The notes: a model not told the origin generated them from the sequence alone. Positions 1 to 8,809 are shown, counted from the stretch's first letter. The stretch is DNA of 64,000 nucleotides from Pedobacter quisquiliarum (GCF_014642175.1 NZ_BMIL01000009.1:62001-126000); one strand, 5' to 3'. Numbers and translations are program-made.

Positions 1-1122
1 GCTTGGCATTCCGAATAGAGGCATATTCTTTCCATAGCGGCTGTCCATGGTCACGTCATCTACCCTGATGACTTCACTATTGCTAAATGTCGGCTTGAAC
101 AACGCTGCATGCCTTGGCATGCCCAGGGATTCAAATTGGGCACTTGAGGCCCCTGAAAGCGTATAAAGCATAAAAGCTTCACCATTGTCATCGTAAGTAT
201 TGTAAAAGAAAGCCCCAAAGGATGCTCCAGTGATTTGCGTGGTCACATCCGTAACTTGCTGAAGGACTTCTTTCACTTCCAGCTGTTCCAGTATAACCTT
301 ACCAATAGAATTCAGCAACTCAAGATTCTGCGCATTGCGCTTAATGGATGCCTGGGCTTCAACCTGCTCGGTGATGTCCCTTGCAATCTTAGATGCCCCT
401 ATGATATTTCCAGAGACGTCTTTTACGGGCGAAACCGTTAGCGAAATTGGGATCAATTTTCCTATTTTCGTCATCCGAATGGTCTCGAAATGTTTTACTT
501 TATTCCCCTGGCGGATCTGACCCAAGATGGTATCTTCTTCCTTAAGCCTTTCTGTGGGTATCAGGATCGAAACCGGTTTTCCAATTACCTCTGTTTCTGT
601 ATACCCGAAAATCCTTTGAGCGCCTTGATTCCAACTGGAAATAATCCCATTCAAATCCTTGCTTATGATGGCATCATCAGATGATTCCACAATTGCTGAT
701 AATACAGACTGTTTGGTTTCGTAAGAAGTTTTTGCCGTAATATCAACAAAGGTATTTTGCGTTCCCGAGAACGTACTCTGATCATCAAAAGTCGGAATAG
801 CAAATACAAGCAAACGCTTGAAGGTCTGATCCGGCCGCTCAATTACGATCTCCTGATTTTCAAACCTTGCGATTTGTTGTAGTGCTTTCGCCATAGGCGA
901 ATCGCTGAGGTTCATTGGTCTCCCATCTGGAAAATGGATCCTCCATGGCCCGCTCCAAAAATCCTCACCCATCACCGGAACCCTTCCCCACAATTGAACT
1001 GCCGCCGGGTTGAAATACGTTAACCGCCCATCCTGATCACTCGTGTAAATGGCTAAGGGCGAATCTTCAATTAGGGACTGGTATTGTTTATTTTTTTTAT
1101 CAATATCAACAAAGTCCTGCAT
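1..1122 (-). CDS. PAS/PAS/GAF sensor protein, probable histidine kinase, C-terminus cut by the window edge
   Basis: The minus-strand frame is open from an ATG at 1122 to base 1 (374 codons, no stop), so only the N-terminal sensory part is present. Residues about 14-125 and 139-250 are two PAS domains; the second has the typical SSDDAIISKDLNGIISSWN and FGYTETEVIGKPVS stretches followed by a PAC segment ending in ARDITEQ. From about residue 267 a GAF domain begins (VLQQVTDVTTQITGASFGAF) and runs off the window. Bacteroidota proteins of this build usually continue into HisKA and HATPase domains, but that part is not visible, so kinase activity is inferred. No membrane segment is seen; it is probably a cytoplasmic sensor. 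Confidence 0.85.
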   Translation of the reverse strand, partial: MQDFVDIDKKNKQYQSLIEDSPLAIYTSDQDGRLTYFNPAAVQLWGRVPVMGEDFWSGPWRIHFPDGRPMNLSDSPMAKALQQIARFENQEIVIERPDQTFKRLLVFAIPTFDDQSTFSGTQNTFVDITAKTSYETKQSVLSAIVESSDDAIISKDLNGIISSWNQGAQRIFGYTETEVIGKPVSILIPTERLKEEDTILGQIRQGNKVKHFETIRMTKIGKLIPISLTVSPVKDVSGNIIGASKIARDITEQVEAQASIKRNAQNLELLNSIGKVILEQLEVKEVLQQVTDVTTQITGASFGAFFYNTYDDNGEAFMLYTLSGASSAQFESLGMPRHAALFKPTFSNSEVIRVDDVTMDSRYGKNMPLFGMPS

Positions 1123-1248
1123 ATTGTTTCAAGTACGTGTTAGCTTGTAAAAGTAATAAATCATTCGGCATATTCATTTCACGTAAAACGAATATTTACT
1201 GTGAAGTTTTTAATTCAAATGGCCTATTCACAAGCCGGCCTCACATAG

Positions 1249-1926
1249 CTAAAGACTTGAAAGTCTAAGACTTACTGCCTTTACAACATCTGCATCAGTC
1301 AACCTAAATGGAACGTCCCTTGAAAATGAACCGTGAACCTCCCGGGCACCTGTGCGCTGAATCAGTTCTTCCACATTGTTCAAGTTCAGTCCGGCGCCTG
1401 GCATAATCTCGATCCGCCCTGCAGCAGCTGTTATCAACTGTTTAATAACATCGGCACCAGCAACAGCGGTGGCCGCACCGCCAGACGTCAATATTCTTTC
1501 AAAACCGAGTGTTATCAATTGTCCCAAGCCTTGATGCATATCCTTCAAGTCATCAAAAGCCCGGTGGAAGGTCGCCGGCATCGGATGTGCAACTTCAAGC
1601 AGGGCCTTACAGCGCTCTTCATCTATGGTTTGATCCGGATTTAAGATGCCGAAAACAACACCATCGCATCCCAAGGCTTTGCAATTGAGAATGTCGGCCT
1701 TCATCACTTCAAATTCAACATCTGAATAGACGAAGTTTCCGCCACGAGGACGTATTATCGGGTATAATTTTATATGCAGTAGTTTTCTAGCCAGGGCAAT
1801 TTGCCCGTATGAAGGCGTTGTGCCCCCTTCAAGAAGATTATCACATAATTCAACGCGGTAGGCACCAGCTTCCTGTGCAATCAATGCTGAGTTGACACCA
1901 TTTGCACACACTTCCAACTTCACCAT
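1249..1926 (-). CDS. cutC: Copper homeostasis protein CutC family
   Basis: A 225-residue CutC-family TIM-barrel protein. Family hallmarks visible are LEVCANGVNSA near the N-terminus, YRVELCDNLLEGGTTPS, the strongly conserved IIRPRGGNFVYS around residue 60, GCDGVVFGIL, TFHRAFDD and RILTSGG. CutC was linked to copper tolerance in E. coli, but its biochemical activity is unsettled, so the copper role is by family only. The ATG at 1926 lies 3 bp after the stop of the glycosylasparaginase gene, so the two are almost certainly one transcript. This pairing suggests a role in handling N-glycan or amino-sugar breakdown products as much as copper. Confidence 0.93.
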   Translation of the reverse strand: MVKLEVCANGVNSALIAQEAGAYRVELCDNLLEGGTTPSYGQIALARKLLHIKLYPIIRPRGGNFVYSDVEFEVMKADILNCKALGCDGVVFGILNPDQTIDEERCKALLEVAHPMPATFHRAFDDLKDMHQGLGQLITLGFERILTSGGAATAVAGADVIKQLITAAAGRIEIMPGAGLNLNNVEELIQRTGAREVHGSFSRDVPFRLTDADVVKAVSLRLSSL

Positions 1927-1929
1927 AGC

Positions 1930-2964
1930 CTAGTAGTAGCTTTTGCCTGGAATTAATAGATCCTGTTTCACGTCATTGCATACCGCATAGGAGAAGCCTT
2001 TCTGGATGGCATAAGCGCCATGTTCACCCTTTTTATTAATGGCAAGAAAGCCAACTTGTATGTTTTTTGCGATCTCGGGTTTCTTCTTGATGATCCGCAT
2101 AACTGCTTCCTTACATGCTGCTTCTGGAGAGTAGCCCTGACGCATCAGTTCCACAACCAGAAAAGAGCCGACGTTGCGAACCACCTCCTCACCTACACCC
2201 GTAGATGTAGCGCCACCAACCTCATTATCCACATACAAGCCTGCGCCGATAATCGGACTGTCGCCAATTCGGCCATGAAGCTTATACGCCATTCCGCTTG
2301 TAGTGCAACCTCCGGAAATGTTTCCGCTTGCATCGATTGCCAGAATGCCTATCGTATCATGGTTATATTGATTTCCAGGTAGCATTTGCGGACTACTTTT
2401 TTCGTATTGCTTGTTTTCGATGTTCATCACCGGCGCATATTCCGCGGTTTTCAACCACTCTTTCCACGCTTTTTCACTTTCAGGTGTAAGCAGGTTTTCT
2501 TTAGGGAAGCCGTTCTCCAATGCAAACTGGAGTGCTCCTGCACCGGCAAGCATCACATGTGGTGTTTTCTCCATCACCTTCCTGGCAACAGATATCGGGT
2601 GTTTGATGTGCTCCAGCGCAAGTACTGCACCGCAATTACCCTGCTCATCCATAATGCAGGCGTCTAAGGTCACATTACCATCACGATCTGGCAGGCCACC
2701 ATACCCCACCGTTTGATTCTTCACATCCGACTCAGGCACCCAACCGGCTTGCTCAACGGCATCAAGCGCTCGCCCACCTTTAGAGAGCACCGCCCAGCCA
2801 GCCTTGTTCGCTGCAACACCAAAATCCCAGGTAGAAATGATGATTGGCTTAGCTGCCGCTGAAATGGTTTCTGAAGGTACGATGTCTGCAATGGCTTGCT
2901 GATTGATGGCTAACATTCCTGCAGATACTGCAGAGGCTTTTATGAATTTCCGACGATTAAACAT
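1930..2964 (-). CDS. N4-(beta-N-acetylglucosaminyl)-L-asparaginase (glycosylasparaginase), exported
   Basis: An Ntn-hydrolase that cleaves the GlcNAc-Asn bond of N-linked glycan remnants. The 344 residues match the size of the Elizabethkingia enzyme. The self-cleavage and nucleophile motif HDTIGI is present (Asp203-Thr204), followed by the substrate loop GRIGDSPIIGAGLY and GATSTGVGEE. The N-terminus MFNRRKFIKASAVSAGML has a twin-arginine (RRxFxK) signal, so export through Tat to the periplasm is likely. It is the first gene of a two-gene unit with cutC. The start is the ATG before the Tat motif. Deamidation of free asparagine is an alternative activity of the wider family but fits less well. 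Confidence 0.93.
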   Translation of the reverse strand: MFNRRKFIKASAVSAGMLAINQQAIADIVPSETISAAAKPIIISTWDFGVAANKAGWAVLSKGGRALDAVEQAGWVPESDVKNQTVGYGGLPDRDGNVTLDACIMDEQGNCGAVLALEHIKHPISVARKVMEKTPHVMLAGAGALQFALENGFPKENLLTPESEKAWKEWLKTAEYAPVMNIENKQYEKSSPQMLPGNQYNHDTIGILAIDASGNISGGCTTSGMAYKLHGRIGDSPIIGAGLYVDNEVGGATSTGVGEEVVRNVGSFLVVELMRQGYSPEAACKEAVMRIIKKKPEIAKNIQVGFLAINKKGEHGAYAIQKGFSYAVCNDVKQDLLIPGKSYY

Positions 2965-3199
2965 GTTGATGGGTATAAAGCTTAAAAAGCCAAATTAAAG
3001 AAAAGAAATCAAGCTTATCCAGGATTTTGTTATCCACCAAGTTCTAATCTAGGACAAACACTTTCAAGAATAGCTAAGCCATACAACTGATGCGCAATAC
3101 AAATACCCGCGGCATTTAGCACGCAAAGTTCTTTCTTCTTTCAAACAATGCACTAAAACTAGCATTCAGTTGGTTTTAGACATTAACATAGAATAGCCC

Positions 3200-3661
3200 A
3201 TGCCCATTATAGCCGGAATAGAAACGCTCACAGACCTATTAGCAACGGATCAGCTCGAAGCCTTAGAAAAAGCAGCTGAAATCCATAAAATGCAATCTAA
3301 TATCCAGTTTACCATCAAAGATGTTCGCGATCAGAAGATCTACATGGAGGTCAGTCAATCTGAAACACGATCCAAGAAATATGCGAACGAAGCAACCTTA
3401 ATCAAGCGTGCACATGAGGTCTTTGACAAATGGTTCCCAGAATACGAGCTTGATATTGAACCAACAACTCATGGCCTTACGCCTACATCGGTGGTCACTC
3501 CGGCCTGGTTGGAAAGAAAAATGAAAGAAAAGAACGTCCGTATCAAACAGATTGCTTTCGACACCGGTGTCGATCGGGATAGCATTGCAGACTGGGTTTC
3601 CGGGAAGCGGTCCATGAGTCAGATTGTTAAAGCCATGTTCTTTTTCTACCTCTCCAAATAG
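3200..3661 (+). CDS. Small protein with C-terminal helix-turn-helix, function unknown
   Basis: A 153-residue soluble protein. The N-terminal two thirds are predicted mixed alpha/beta without a family I recognise. The C-terminal part from about residue 105 (PAWLERKMKEKNVRIKQIAF, then TGVDRDSIADWVSGKRSMSQ) reads as an XRE-like helix-turn-helix: a recognition-type helix after DTGVDRDSIADW and the usual GKR turn. It stands alone: the upstream gene is divergent and the next gene downstream (3740) is a membrane protein on the same strand. No toxin partner is adjacent. Likely a DNA-binding protein; target unknown. Confidence 0.7.
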   Translation: MPIIAGIETLTDLLATDQLEALEKAAEIHKMQSNIQFTIKDVRDQKIYMEVSQSETRSKKYANEATLIKRAHEVFDKWFPEYELDIEPTTHGLTPTSVVTPAWLERKMKEKNVRIKQIAFDTGVDRDSIADWVSGKRSMSQIVKAMFFFYLSK

Positions 3662-3717
3662 TAATAATTCGGCATTTACATTGCTTTAAAAAACAAAATT
3701 TCTATTTTTTGATTATA

Positions 3718-3736
3718 GTATGTAAGTAAAACATAC
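3718..3736. other. Short perfect inverted repeat before the DUF3185-like gene
   Basis: GTATGT, seven bases, ACATAC: 6-bp arms ending four bases before the ATG at 3740. It could be an operator or a leader hairpin over the start codon; nothing else supports either role. Confidence 0.3.
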
Positions 3737-3739
3737 ATT

Positions 3740-3952
3740 ATGAACAGAACGATAGGATTAATTTTGATTGTACTTGGCGTTGTGATGCTAATCTGGACAG
3801 GATTTTCTTACACCAAAAAAGAAAAAGTGATTGACGCAGGACCGATTCAAGTCTCTGCAGACAAAGAAAAGAGTGTAAACTGGCCCCCATACCTCGGCGG
3901 TATTTTATTAATCGGCGGAATTGTGGTTGTTGCAACCGCTAAAAAGTCTTAG
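3740..3952 (+). CDS. DUF3185-like small inner membrane protein
   Basis: 70 residues with two hydrophobic helices, one at residues 3-21 (GLILIVLGVVMLIWTGFSY) and one at about 50-66 (YLGGILLIGGIVVVAT), joined by a charged loop with VIDAGPIQV. The plan, including the IDAGPI stretch in the loop, matches the DUF3185 family of unknown function. The stop is 8 bp before the stop of the convergent PAS gene. Family assignment is by pattern only. Confidence 0.7.
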   Translation: MNRTIGLILIVLGVVMLIWTGFSYTKKEKVIDAGPIQVSADKEKSVNWPPYLGGILLIGGIVVVATAKKS

Positions 3953-3960
3953 TAAAAACG

Positions 3961-6192
3961 CTAGGCATCCTTCAAAGACTCATGGCTTTTGTTGATGATC
4001 TCCATAATGATTTCGTCAAGTTTGGCCGCAGAATGATCTAGATACGTCAAAACAGACGTTTTCGTTGCTTCGTCTGTGGCCGGATCTTTTAGCAGTGCCA
4101 TCAATCCGAGAATGCTCGTAAGTGGACCCCTCACCAGGTGTGCCTGTGTCCAGGCAATTTCCTTTAGTCTGCTGTTGTGCTCTTCGACCGCCTTGGTGTA
4201 AGCAACACGTTCGCTGATGTCCTGAAATGCACCAATCATTTTTACAACACCTCCGGTTTCCGGATCAAATATCAGGAACCCGCGGTCTAGTATGTCTTTG
4301 TATGAACCATCTGCACATCTAAACCGGTATTCACTGGTCCAGCGCGATAGTTTATGATCAACATTGTACTGCACCACGCCTGTTACTCGTTCCAGATCTT
4401 CTGGGTGCACACGTTCATACCACCACTGGTAATCCGATTCTAAACAATCATACCCAAATATGGATTGAATACCCTGATTCCATATCACCTTACCATTTTG
4501 GTGATTTAAGTCCCAAATCGTGTCGCTGGTTGCCTTGGAAACAATGTTTAAGCGTTCCAGATGTTCTTTAATCTTCAGCTCCTGTTCTACCCTATCCGTA
4601 ACAATACGCGCATTGCAGATAATGCCATCAATCGCCTCATCCGCACGCATATCCGTTATGATCGTTTCCATCCAGTGTGTCCGGCCCAGCTGATCTGTAA
4701 GCCTATAAGGCGCTAATTTGATGCTTTTCTTTTCCGCGAGTGCTTCCATTTGTTCAATCAGATACGCCCGATGGTCCTCATGAATAGCAGTAAACGCATT
4801 TTTCCCGACTACCTGCTCCGGCGTAAGGCCCATCAGGCGCTCAATAGTAGGACTCACGTATTTATAGACCCCATCTCCGTCCATAATCGCAATCAGATCG
4901 GAACTTTCCTGAATCAAAGTTTTAAAACGTCGTTCACTGTCAATTAAGGCTCTTTCAAACCTGGTCTTTTCCGTGATGTCTATAGCAACCACAAGCCGCG
5001 CTTCTTTTGTTCCGTAATGGATGGAATTTCCCTTAATTTGTAAGAGAATAGTTTCTCCCGATTTCTTCCGGTGATTTACAATCAACGAGTGTGGTTTACC
5101 CGGTTCAACCTCCGACCGAAGCTTTTCGACGAACGCTGCTGCATCAGCTTGCGGTCTGATTTCCTGAATGGACATGGAAAGAAATTCAGCCTTTGAATAT
5201 CCATAATGGGCAACTGCAGCTTCATTCACATCAAGGAATTTCAACGAATGCAAATCATATACCCACATTGGCAAAGGGTTCAATTGAAAAAGCTCGCTAA
5301 AAGTGTTCTTCAAAGTTTCAAGCTCTTCTTCCGCCTTCTTGCGGGATGTAACATCCCTCAGGACGCCAATCATGCGTTTCGCGCGGCCATGCTCATCCCG
5401 CAGGATATATCCATTTTCCTCCACTTCGGCATAACGCCCATCCATCCTCCTCAATTTATAATCGGAAGTCCAGTTTTGTGCACCAGGATTGCGTAGCGTT
5501 TCATCCAAGCTCCGCTCCAGACGTTCAATGTCCTGGGGATATATTAACGCTTTCCATTTATCAATCGAAAACCGACCCTCTGTCGGGCAACCATAAGCAT
5601 GATAAAAAGCATGTCCCCATTCAATATTATCGGCTTCAATATCCCAATCATATATGGCATCATTGGTTGCTTTATTTACATAATTATACCGCTCATTGCT
5701 TAACTGAAGGGCGGACTCCATCTGCTCGCGTCCTTCCAGCTCTTTCAAAAGCCGCACATTGTTCTCTTCCAGCTTCATTTCTGCGACCACGAGTTCGGTC
5801 ACATCTGTAGAACTTTGAACGATGTAACGTAACGTTCCTGCTTCGTCAAGTAGCGGATAAGTTTCAATGTTCCAATAGCGCAGCTCTGGCATAATAATAG
5901 CCTCAGACGGTAAGTCATAGCGATGTTTTAAGACAAGGTAAGGTGTCTTGGAGTTGAGCACATGATCAAAGGCTTGCGTTATATTTACCGTCCTACTCCC
6001 ATCGTCATCCACATTAGCCGGGAACACAGAAAAAAACGGTTTTGCGATAAGATCCTCGGCATTTTTATAAGTACTGACCAGAAAAGCTTTGTTGACCGCA
6101 GCAATGGTAAAATCCGGCGCGTCGGGGTGTAAAATGACGCTTGGGGTGGGCATAGCATTGTAAAGTAGCTCAATCTCTTTCAAGTTGACCAT
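3961..6192 (-). CDS. Multi-PAS signalling protein with HisKA-like domain but no HATPase domain
   Basis: About 743 residues with five PAS/PAC units in series (numbered on the 758-residue frame opening at 6237: about 20-150, 183-300, 308-425, 435-550, 560-675) and a final HisKA-like helical hairpin with the candidate phospho-histidine in WTQAHLVRGPLTSILGL (His700). The protein stops about 58 residues later, so the N, G1 and G2 boxes of the kinase ATPase domain are absent. It can dimerise and sense but cannot phosphorylate alone. The frame could open at a TTG (6237), but a promoter (TTG at 6266-6268, 18 bp, TATCTTTA at 6240-6247) would start the RNA downstream of that codon, so the ATG at 6192 is preferred. 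Confidence 0.85.
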   Translation of the reverse strand: MVNLKEIELLYNAMPTPSVILHPDAPDFTIAAVNKAFLVSTYKNAEDLIAKPFFSVFPANVDDDGSRTVNITQAFDHVLNSKTPYLVLKHRYDLPSEAIIMPELRYWNIETYPLLDEAGTLRYIVQSSTDVTELVVAEMKLEENNVRLLKELEGREQMESALQLSNERYNYVNKATNDAIYDWDIEADNIEWGHAFYHAYGCPTEGRFSIDKWKALIYPQDIERLERSLDETLRNPGAQNWTSDYKLRRMDGRYAEVEENGYILRDEHGRAKRMIGVLRDVTSRKKAEEELETLKNTFSELFQLNPLPMWVYDLHSLKFLDVNEAAVAHYGYSKAEFLSMSIQEIRPQADAAAFVEKLRSEVEPGKPHSLIVNHRKKSGETILLQIKGNSIHYGTKEARLVVAIDITEKTRFERALIDSERRFKTLIQESSDLIAIMDGDGVYKYVSPTIERLMGLTPEQVVGKNAFTAIHEDHRAYLIEQMEALAEKKSIKLAPYRLTDQLGRTHWMETIITDMRADEAIDGIICNARIVTDRVEQELKIKEHLERLNIVSKATSDTIWDLNHQNGKVIWNQGIQSIFGYDCLESDYQWWYERVHPEDLERVTGVVQYNVDHKLSRWTSEYRFRCADGSYKDILDRGFLIFDPETGGVVKMIGAFQDISERVAYTKAVEEHNSRLKEIAWTQAHLVRGPLTSILGLMALLKDPATDEATKTSVLTYLDHSAAKLDEIIMEIINKSHESLKDA

Positions 6193-6239
6193 AAGTGATT
6201 GCGTAATGGGATGATCAGTAGGGTGGCCTTTTGCCAAAA

Positions 6240-6268
6240 TAAAGATAGGATATTTCTCCGCTTTTCAA
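6240..6268 (-). promoter_or_regulatory. Candidate promoter of the multi-PAS gene
   Basis: On the minus strand TTG (6266-6268), an 18-bp spacer and TATCTTTA (6240-6247), seven of eight matches to the Bacteroidota TAnnTTTG element. It predicts a start near 6236, inside the frame upstream of the ATG at 6192. Confidence 0.45.
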
Positions 6269-6303
6269 CAAAAGAAGCTGGAATTACAAGTGCAACACCT
6301 CTA

Positions 6304-7497
6304 TCATCCGAATGCCGTTTGTAGTTTGGACAGGTAAGCAGGAGTATTTGATTTGATAAATAACACGTCCCTACATTGATTAAACATTATGTAAACCCTT
6401 AATGCCTGAATGAATTTGTCGAGTTGCGAATCGCTGATTTCAACAGCTTCAAAATGGATGTTATGTACAATTAAAAGCTTGTTTTTTCGGTCTGCTTTTG
6501 CATCCATCCTCGCAATGAAGCAATCTCCTGCAAGTACCGGCAGGGAAAAATAGCCGTATTGCCGCTTAGCCGCTGGAACAAAACACTCTAACTGATAATC
6601 GAAATTGAAAAATTCTTTTAAACGGTATCTAAATACATTCAAAAGATCAAAAGGAGAAAGAATGAAAACATCTCCCGCGTTCACAGGAACGGTATTTTGT
6701 TCCTTTAGCATATAATATATTTCCTTCAGACCTTCCACCTGAACCTGAATTACCGCACCCTCTAGAATCATTTTTTCCAGCTCCGATTTAATAGCATTGT
6801 CTTTAACCCGGCGGCTACGCCAGCGTAGTTCTTTTGCAGCGCCAATGCCCAAGGCGGATAAGGTTCTATGTATGATATATCTGGCGTATGCTGCTGCCGT
6901 TGGAAGCGTCTGGTCTATTTCATCCGGAACCAGGTTTAATGGCAGTTCATACACCTTCTGAAATTTTTCATCTCTGCGGATCATCAACTTCCCTTCCAGG
7001 TACAGCCGCTCCAGTGCTACCTTTGCCGGGCGCCAGTCCCACCAACCCGAACTTGCTTCCTGACGGTCATTTTCGAAGTCGCTCACCCTTACCGCTCCGT
7101 CCCGCTCCACCTGATCCAGTATTTGTGCCATCAAATGGAGTATCGGCTTTTTCAAGACCGGACGGTTTAGCTCGAAAGCCTGCTTTACAGGTAAAGTATA
7201 ACGAAAGTCGTACATCGGCATGTACCCTGCATCAGAAGCGAAGTATTCGAAAACAAGTCCTTCATCGCAAAGTTCCGTAAGCCAGCTGGTTTGATAATCC
7301 GGCACTCTCGATGCAAATACATGATGATGGGCACGCTCAACCACTAGATTCGTATCCAGCTGCACAAACCCCAAGTGTTTGATAACTTCATATACAGCTG
7401 CTTTGCCAAATCCAAACTGGCCCGTCCTGGACAAGCCCGCGGCATCTAAGATAATCTGCCGCGCTTGCCGCTTTGATAATACAAGCTGTTCCGACAT
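6304..7497 (-). CDS. YcaQ/AlkX-family crosslink-repair DNA glycosylase (winged-helix HTH_42)
   Basis: 397 residues matching the HTH_42 family, which includes E. coli YcaQ (AlkX) and Streptomyces AlkZ, glycosylases that excise bulky or crosslinked alkylpurines. The N-terminal LSKRQARQIILDAAGL is followed by the catalytic-loop motif VQLDTN (Gln46-Leu47-Asp48), the Q-x-D form of AlkX proteins, then VVERAHHHVFASRV. Later winged-helix segments and the C-terminal VPAAKRQYGYFSLPVLAGD also match. Its stop codon and the upstream DUF6933-like gene are close (6 bp gap at 7498-7503), so they are probably co-transcribed. Repair activity is by family; substrate is unknown. Confidence 0.88.
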   Translation of the reverse strand: MSEQLVLSKRQARQIILDAAGLSRTGQFGFGKAAVYEVIKHLGFVQLDTNLVVERAHHHVFASRVPDYQTSWLTELCDEGLVFEYFASDAGYMPMYDFRYTLPVKQAFELNRPVLKKPILHLMAQILDQVERDGAVRVSDFENDRQEASSGWWDWRPAKVALERLYLEGKLMIRRDEKFQKVYELPLNLVPDEIDQTLPTAAAYARYIIHRTLSALGIGAAKELRWRSRRVKDNAIKSELEKMILEGAVIQVQVEGLKEIYYMLKEQNTVPVNAGDVFILSPFDLLNVFRYRLKEFFNFDYQLECFVPAAKRQYGYFSLPVLAGDCFIARMDAKADRKNKLLIVHNIHFEAVEISDSQLDKFIQALRVYIMFNQCRDVLFIKSNTPAYLSKLQTAFG

Positions 7498-7503
7498 AGC
7501 GAG

Positions 7504-8034
7504 CTAAATGGCGACAGACAAAGCTTTTTTCATTTCGCAGATTGCATCGGTGAAATCAGCAAATCTCTTACTCTTACCTATATGAATCGGAATTCCATTC
7601 ATACGATTGGCTAAGTCTGTCATCGGCATGTGCTCCAACGTTCTAAATTCCTCTTTCCACACTTCTAATTCGTAAACCCGCTGATTCTGAAAGCCTGTCG
7701 TAACACGGTCGTTATCTGTACGCATGAATCTTAGCTGCCCCATGCTGCTGGTGAGTGCCTCGAAATCTACAATGATGCCGTCATAAATAAGCTGGTTGAC
7801 AAAGGTGTTTTTAAAGAGGGTCTCAATTTGGGCATGATCAGCTGTTTTCACATTAGGCAGTATGACGCTGTACTTCGTCAGTCCGTTTGTAAACAACCAG
7901 CATTTTTTTCGGTCGACAAGAAATACGGTGGCATTCCACTTCCCAAGCGGACTTGTTTCAACAGCAGCATCCACGGTAATCATCTTCGGAATTAATTTCT
8001 CTAGCTTCTTAGTGGCGTAAATCATTGTAGGCAT
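7504..8034 (-). CDS. DUF6933-like protein of unknown function
   Basis: 176 residues, soluble, no signal peptide. The N-terminal MIYATKKLEKLI and the central block with GKWNATVFLVDRKKCWLFTN, then YSVILPN, resemble the DUF6933 family, small proteins often found in plasmid or accessory contexts. The C-terminal half holds conserved-looking NRVYELEVW and MNGIPIHIGKS stretches. It sits just upstream of the YcaQ-like glycosylase gene and likely shares its message. No catalytic motif can be named. Confidence 0.65.
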   Translation of the reverse strand: MPTMIYATKKLEKLIPKMITVDAAVETSPLGKWNATVFLVDRKKCWLFTNGLTKYSVILPNVKTADHAQIETLFKNTFVNQLIYDGIIVDFEALTSSMGQLRFMRTDNDRVTTGFQNQRVYELEVWKEEFRTLEHMPMTDLANRMNGIPIHIGKSKRFADFTDAICEMKKALSVAI

Positions 8035-8200
8035 AACGTGGGATTAAATTAGTCAAATGATGTACTTCTCTTTAAATTTCAGAAGAAAGTTAAACAATGC
8101 AGTCCTGGTTAACAAACATCTCAGACATATTCGCCTTCAGAGGCCCTTCCTTTTAACGATGAGGCCACACCAACCTGTAACTTATAAAAGGTTTAAACGC

Positions 8201-8236
8201 AAAAAAGCCTCTAAGTTTGCACTTAGAGGCCTTTTT
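8201..8236 (-). terminator. Rho-independent terminator after tRNA-Pro
   Basis: GCCTCTAAG (8207-8215) pairs with CTTAGAGGC (8222-8230) over a 6-nt loop, with six A before and five T after, so it can end transcription on both strands. On the minus strand it follows the tRNA by two bases. Confidence 0.85.
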
Positions 8237-8238
8237 AG

Positions 8239-8312
8239 TCGGGGTGGCAGGATTCGAACCTACGACCTCCACATCCCAAATGTGGCGCGATACCGGGCTA
8301 CGCTACACCCCG
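8239..8312 (-). tRNA. tRNA-Pro (anticodon UGG)
   Basis: Read on the minus strand, acceptor strands CGGGGTG and CACCCCG pair perfectly, U8-A9 follow, the D loop has the GCCCGGTA type sequence, the anticodon stem CCACA/TGTGG carries the loop TTTGGGA with anticodon TGG, and the T arm holds GGTTCGAATCC. Discriminator base is A and CCA is not encoded. It is transcribed alone, from a clear promoter at 8364-8371 to the terminator at 8201-8236. Confidence 0.96.
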
Positions 8313-8363
8313 AACTGGTGTTGTCCAACTTAAGAATTTGCATTCTCTCGTTGTTTGGGATTG

Positions 8364-8371
8364 CAAAAGTA
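8364..8371 (-). promoter_or_regulatory. -7 element of the tRNA-Pro promoter
   Basis: TACTTTTG on the minus strand is a perfect TAnnTTTG element about 52 bp upstream of the tRNA 5' end. No good TTG is seen at the -33 distance. Confidence 0.55.
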
Positions 8372-8687
8372 GAACTTTTACTTTAATAAAGAAATTTATT
8401 TTAAAATATTTTTCTTCTTCTTTCAAACCGTTATCACATATCCTTGCGATTGGTATGGTTCAAAGGTAGAATTATTTTTCAATTCCAGGAAGTCCCCCCA
8501 AGTTAAAAGCATCAACTATCCTGTAAGCGGTTCACGATCAACAAGAAAAATTTTCAGCTTTGCACTGCTGTATGCTTATTCACGCTCCTCTTCGGGGGTG
8601 AAATCCAGCTTGCAACTTAAAACGCACCGCTAAAACAGGTCTTTCGATCATCATTAGCTAGCCTATTGCTCCCCATCTGCTCCATAG
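8372..8687. other. Intergenic stretch without a gene
   Basis: Between the tRNA promoter and the 11-bp repeat array I see no convincing reading frame, RNA or mobile-element remnant. The left part is A/T-rich and belongs to the tRNA upstream region; the rest is unstructured by eye. Confidence 0.5.
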
Positions 8688-8798
8688 TTGCTAAGTAGTC
8701 GGTCAGGTTTTGCTTAGGGGTTGGTTAGAGGTTGCTAGGCTAACGACGCTTTGAGCCCTTATCAATCCCTCACCAACTCGCCACCAATCCGCGATCTC
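8688..8798. repeat. Array of 11-bp units: five direct, then three to four inverted
   Basis: Direct units of 11 bp start at 8688, 8699, 8710, 8721 and 8732 (best copies TTGCTTAGGGG and TTGGTTAGAGG). After a 12-bp centre (8743-8754) inverted units follow at 8755, 8766 and 8777 (best TCCCTCACCAA), with a weak fourth at 8788. Copies are degenerate but the 11-bp phase is exact. The array ends 11 bp from the stop of the protease gene on the minus strand, so it lies in its 3' region and would fold as an imperfect hairpin in RNA. The same build occurs at 46025-46130 with an unrelated unit. Confidence 0.6.
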
Positions 8799-8809
8799 CA
8801 GCGCTGTTC

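Noticed and set aside
8057..8386. 109-codon plus-strand frame containing GRIRTYDLHIPNVARYRATL
   Set aside because: It is the antisense reading of the tRNA-Pro gene, a well-known false protein; the rest has no coding features.
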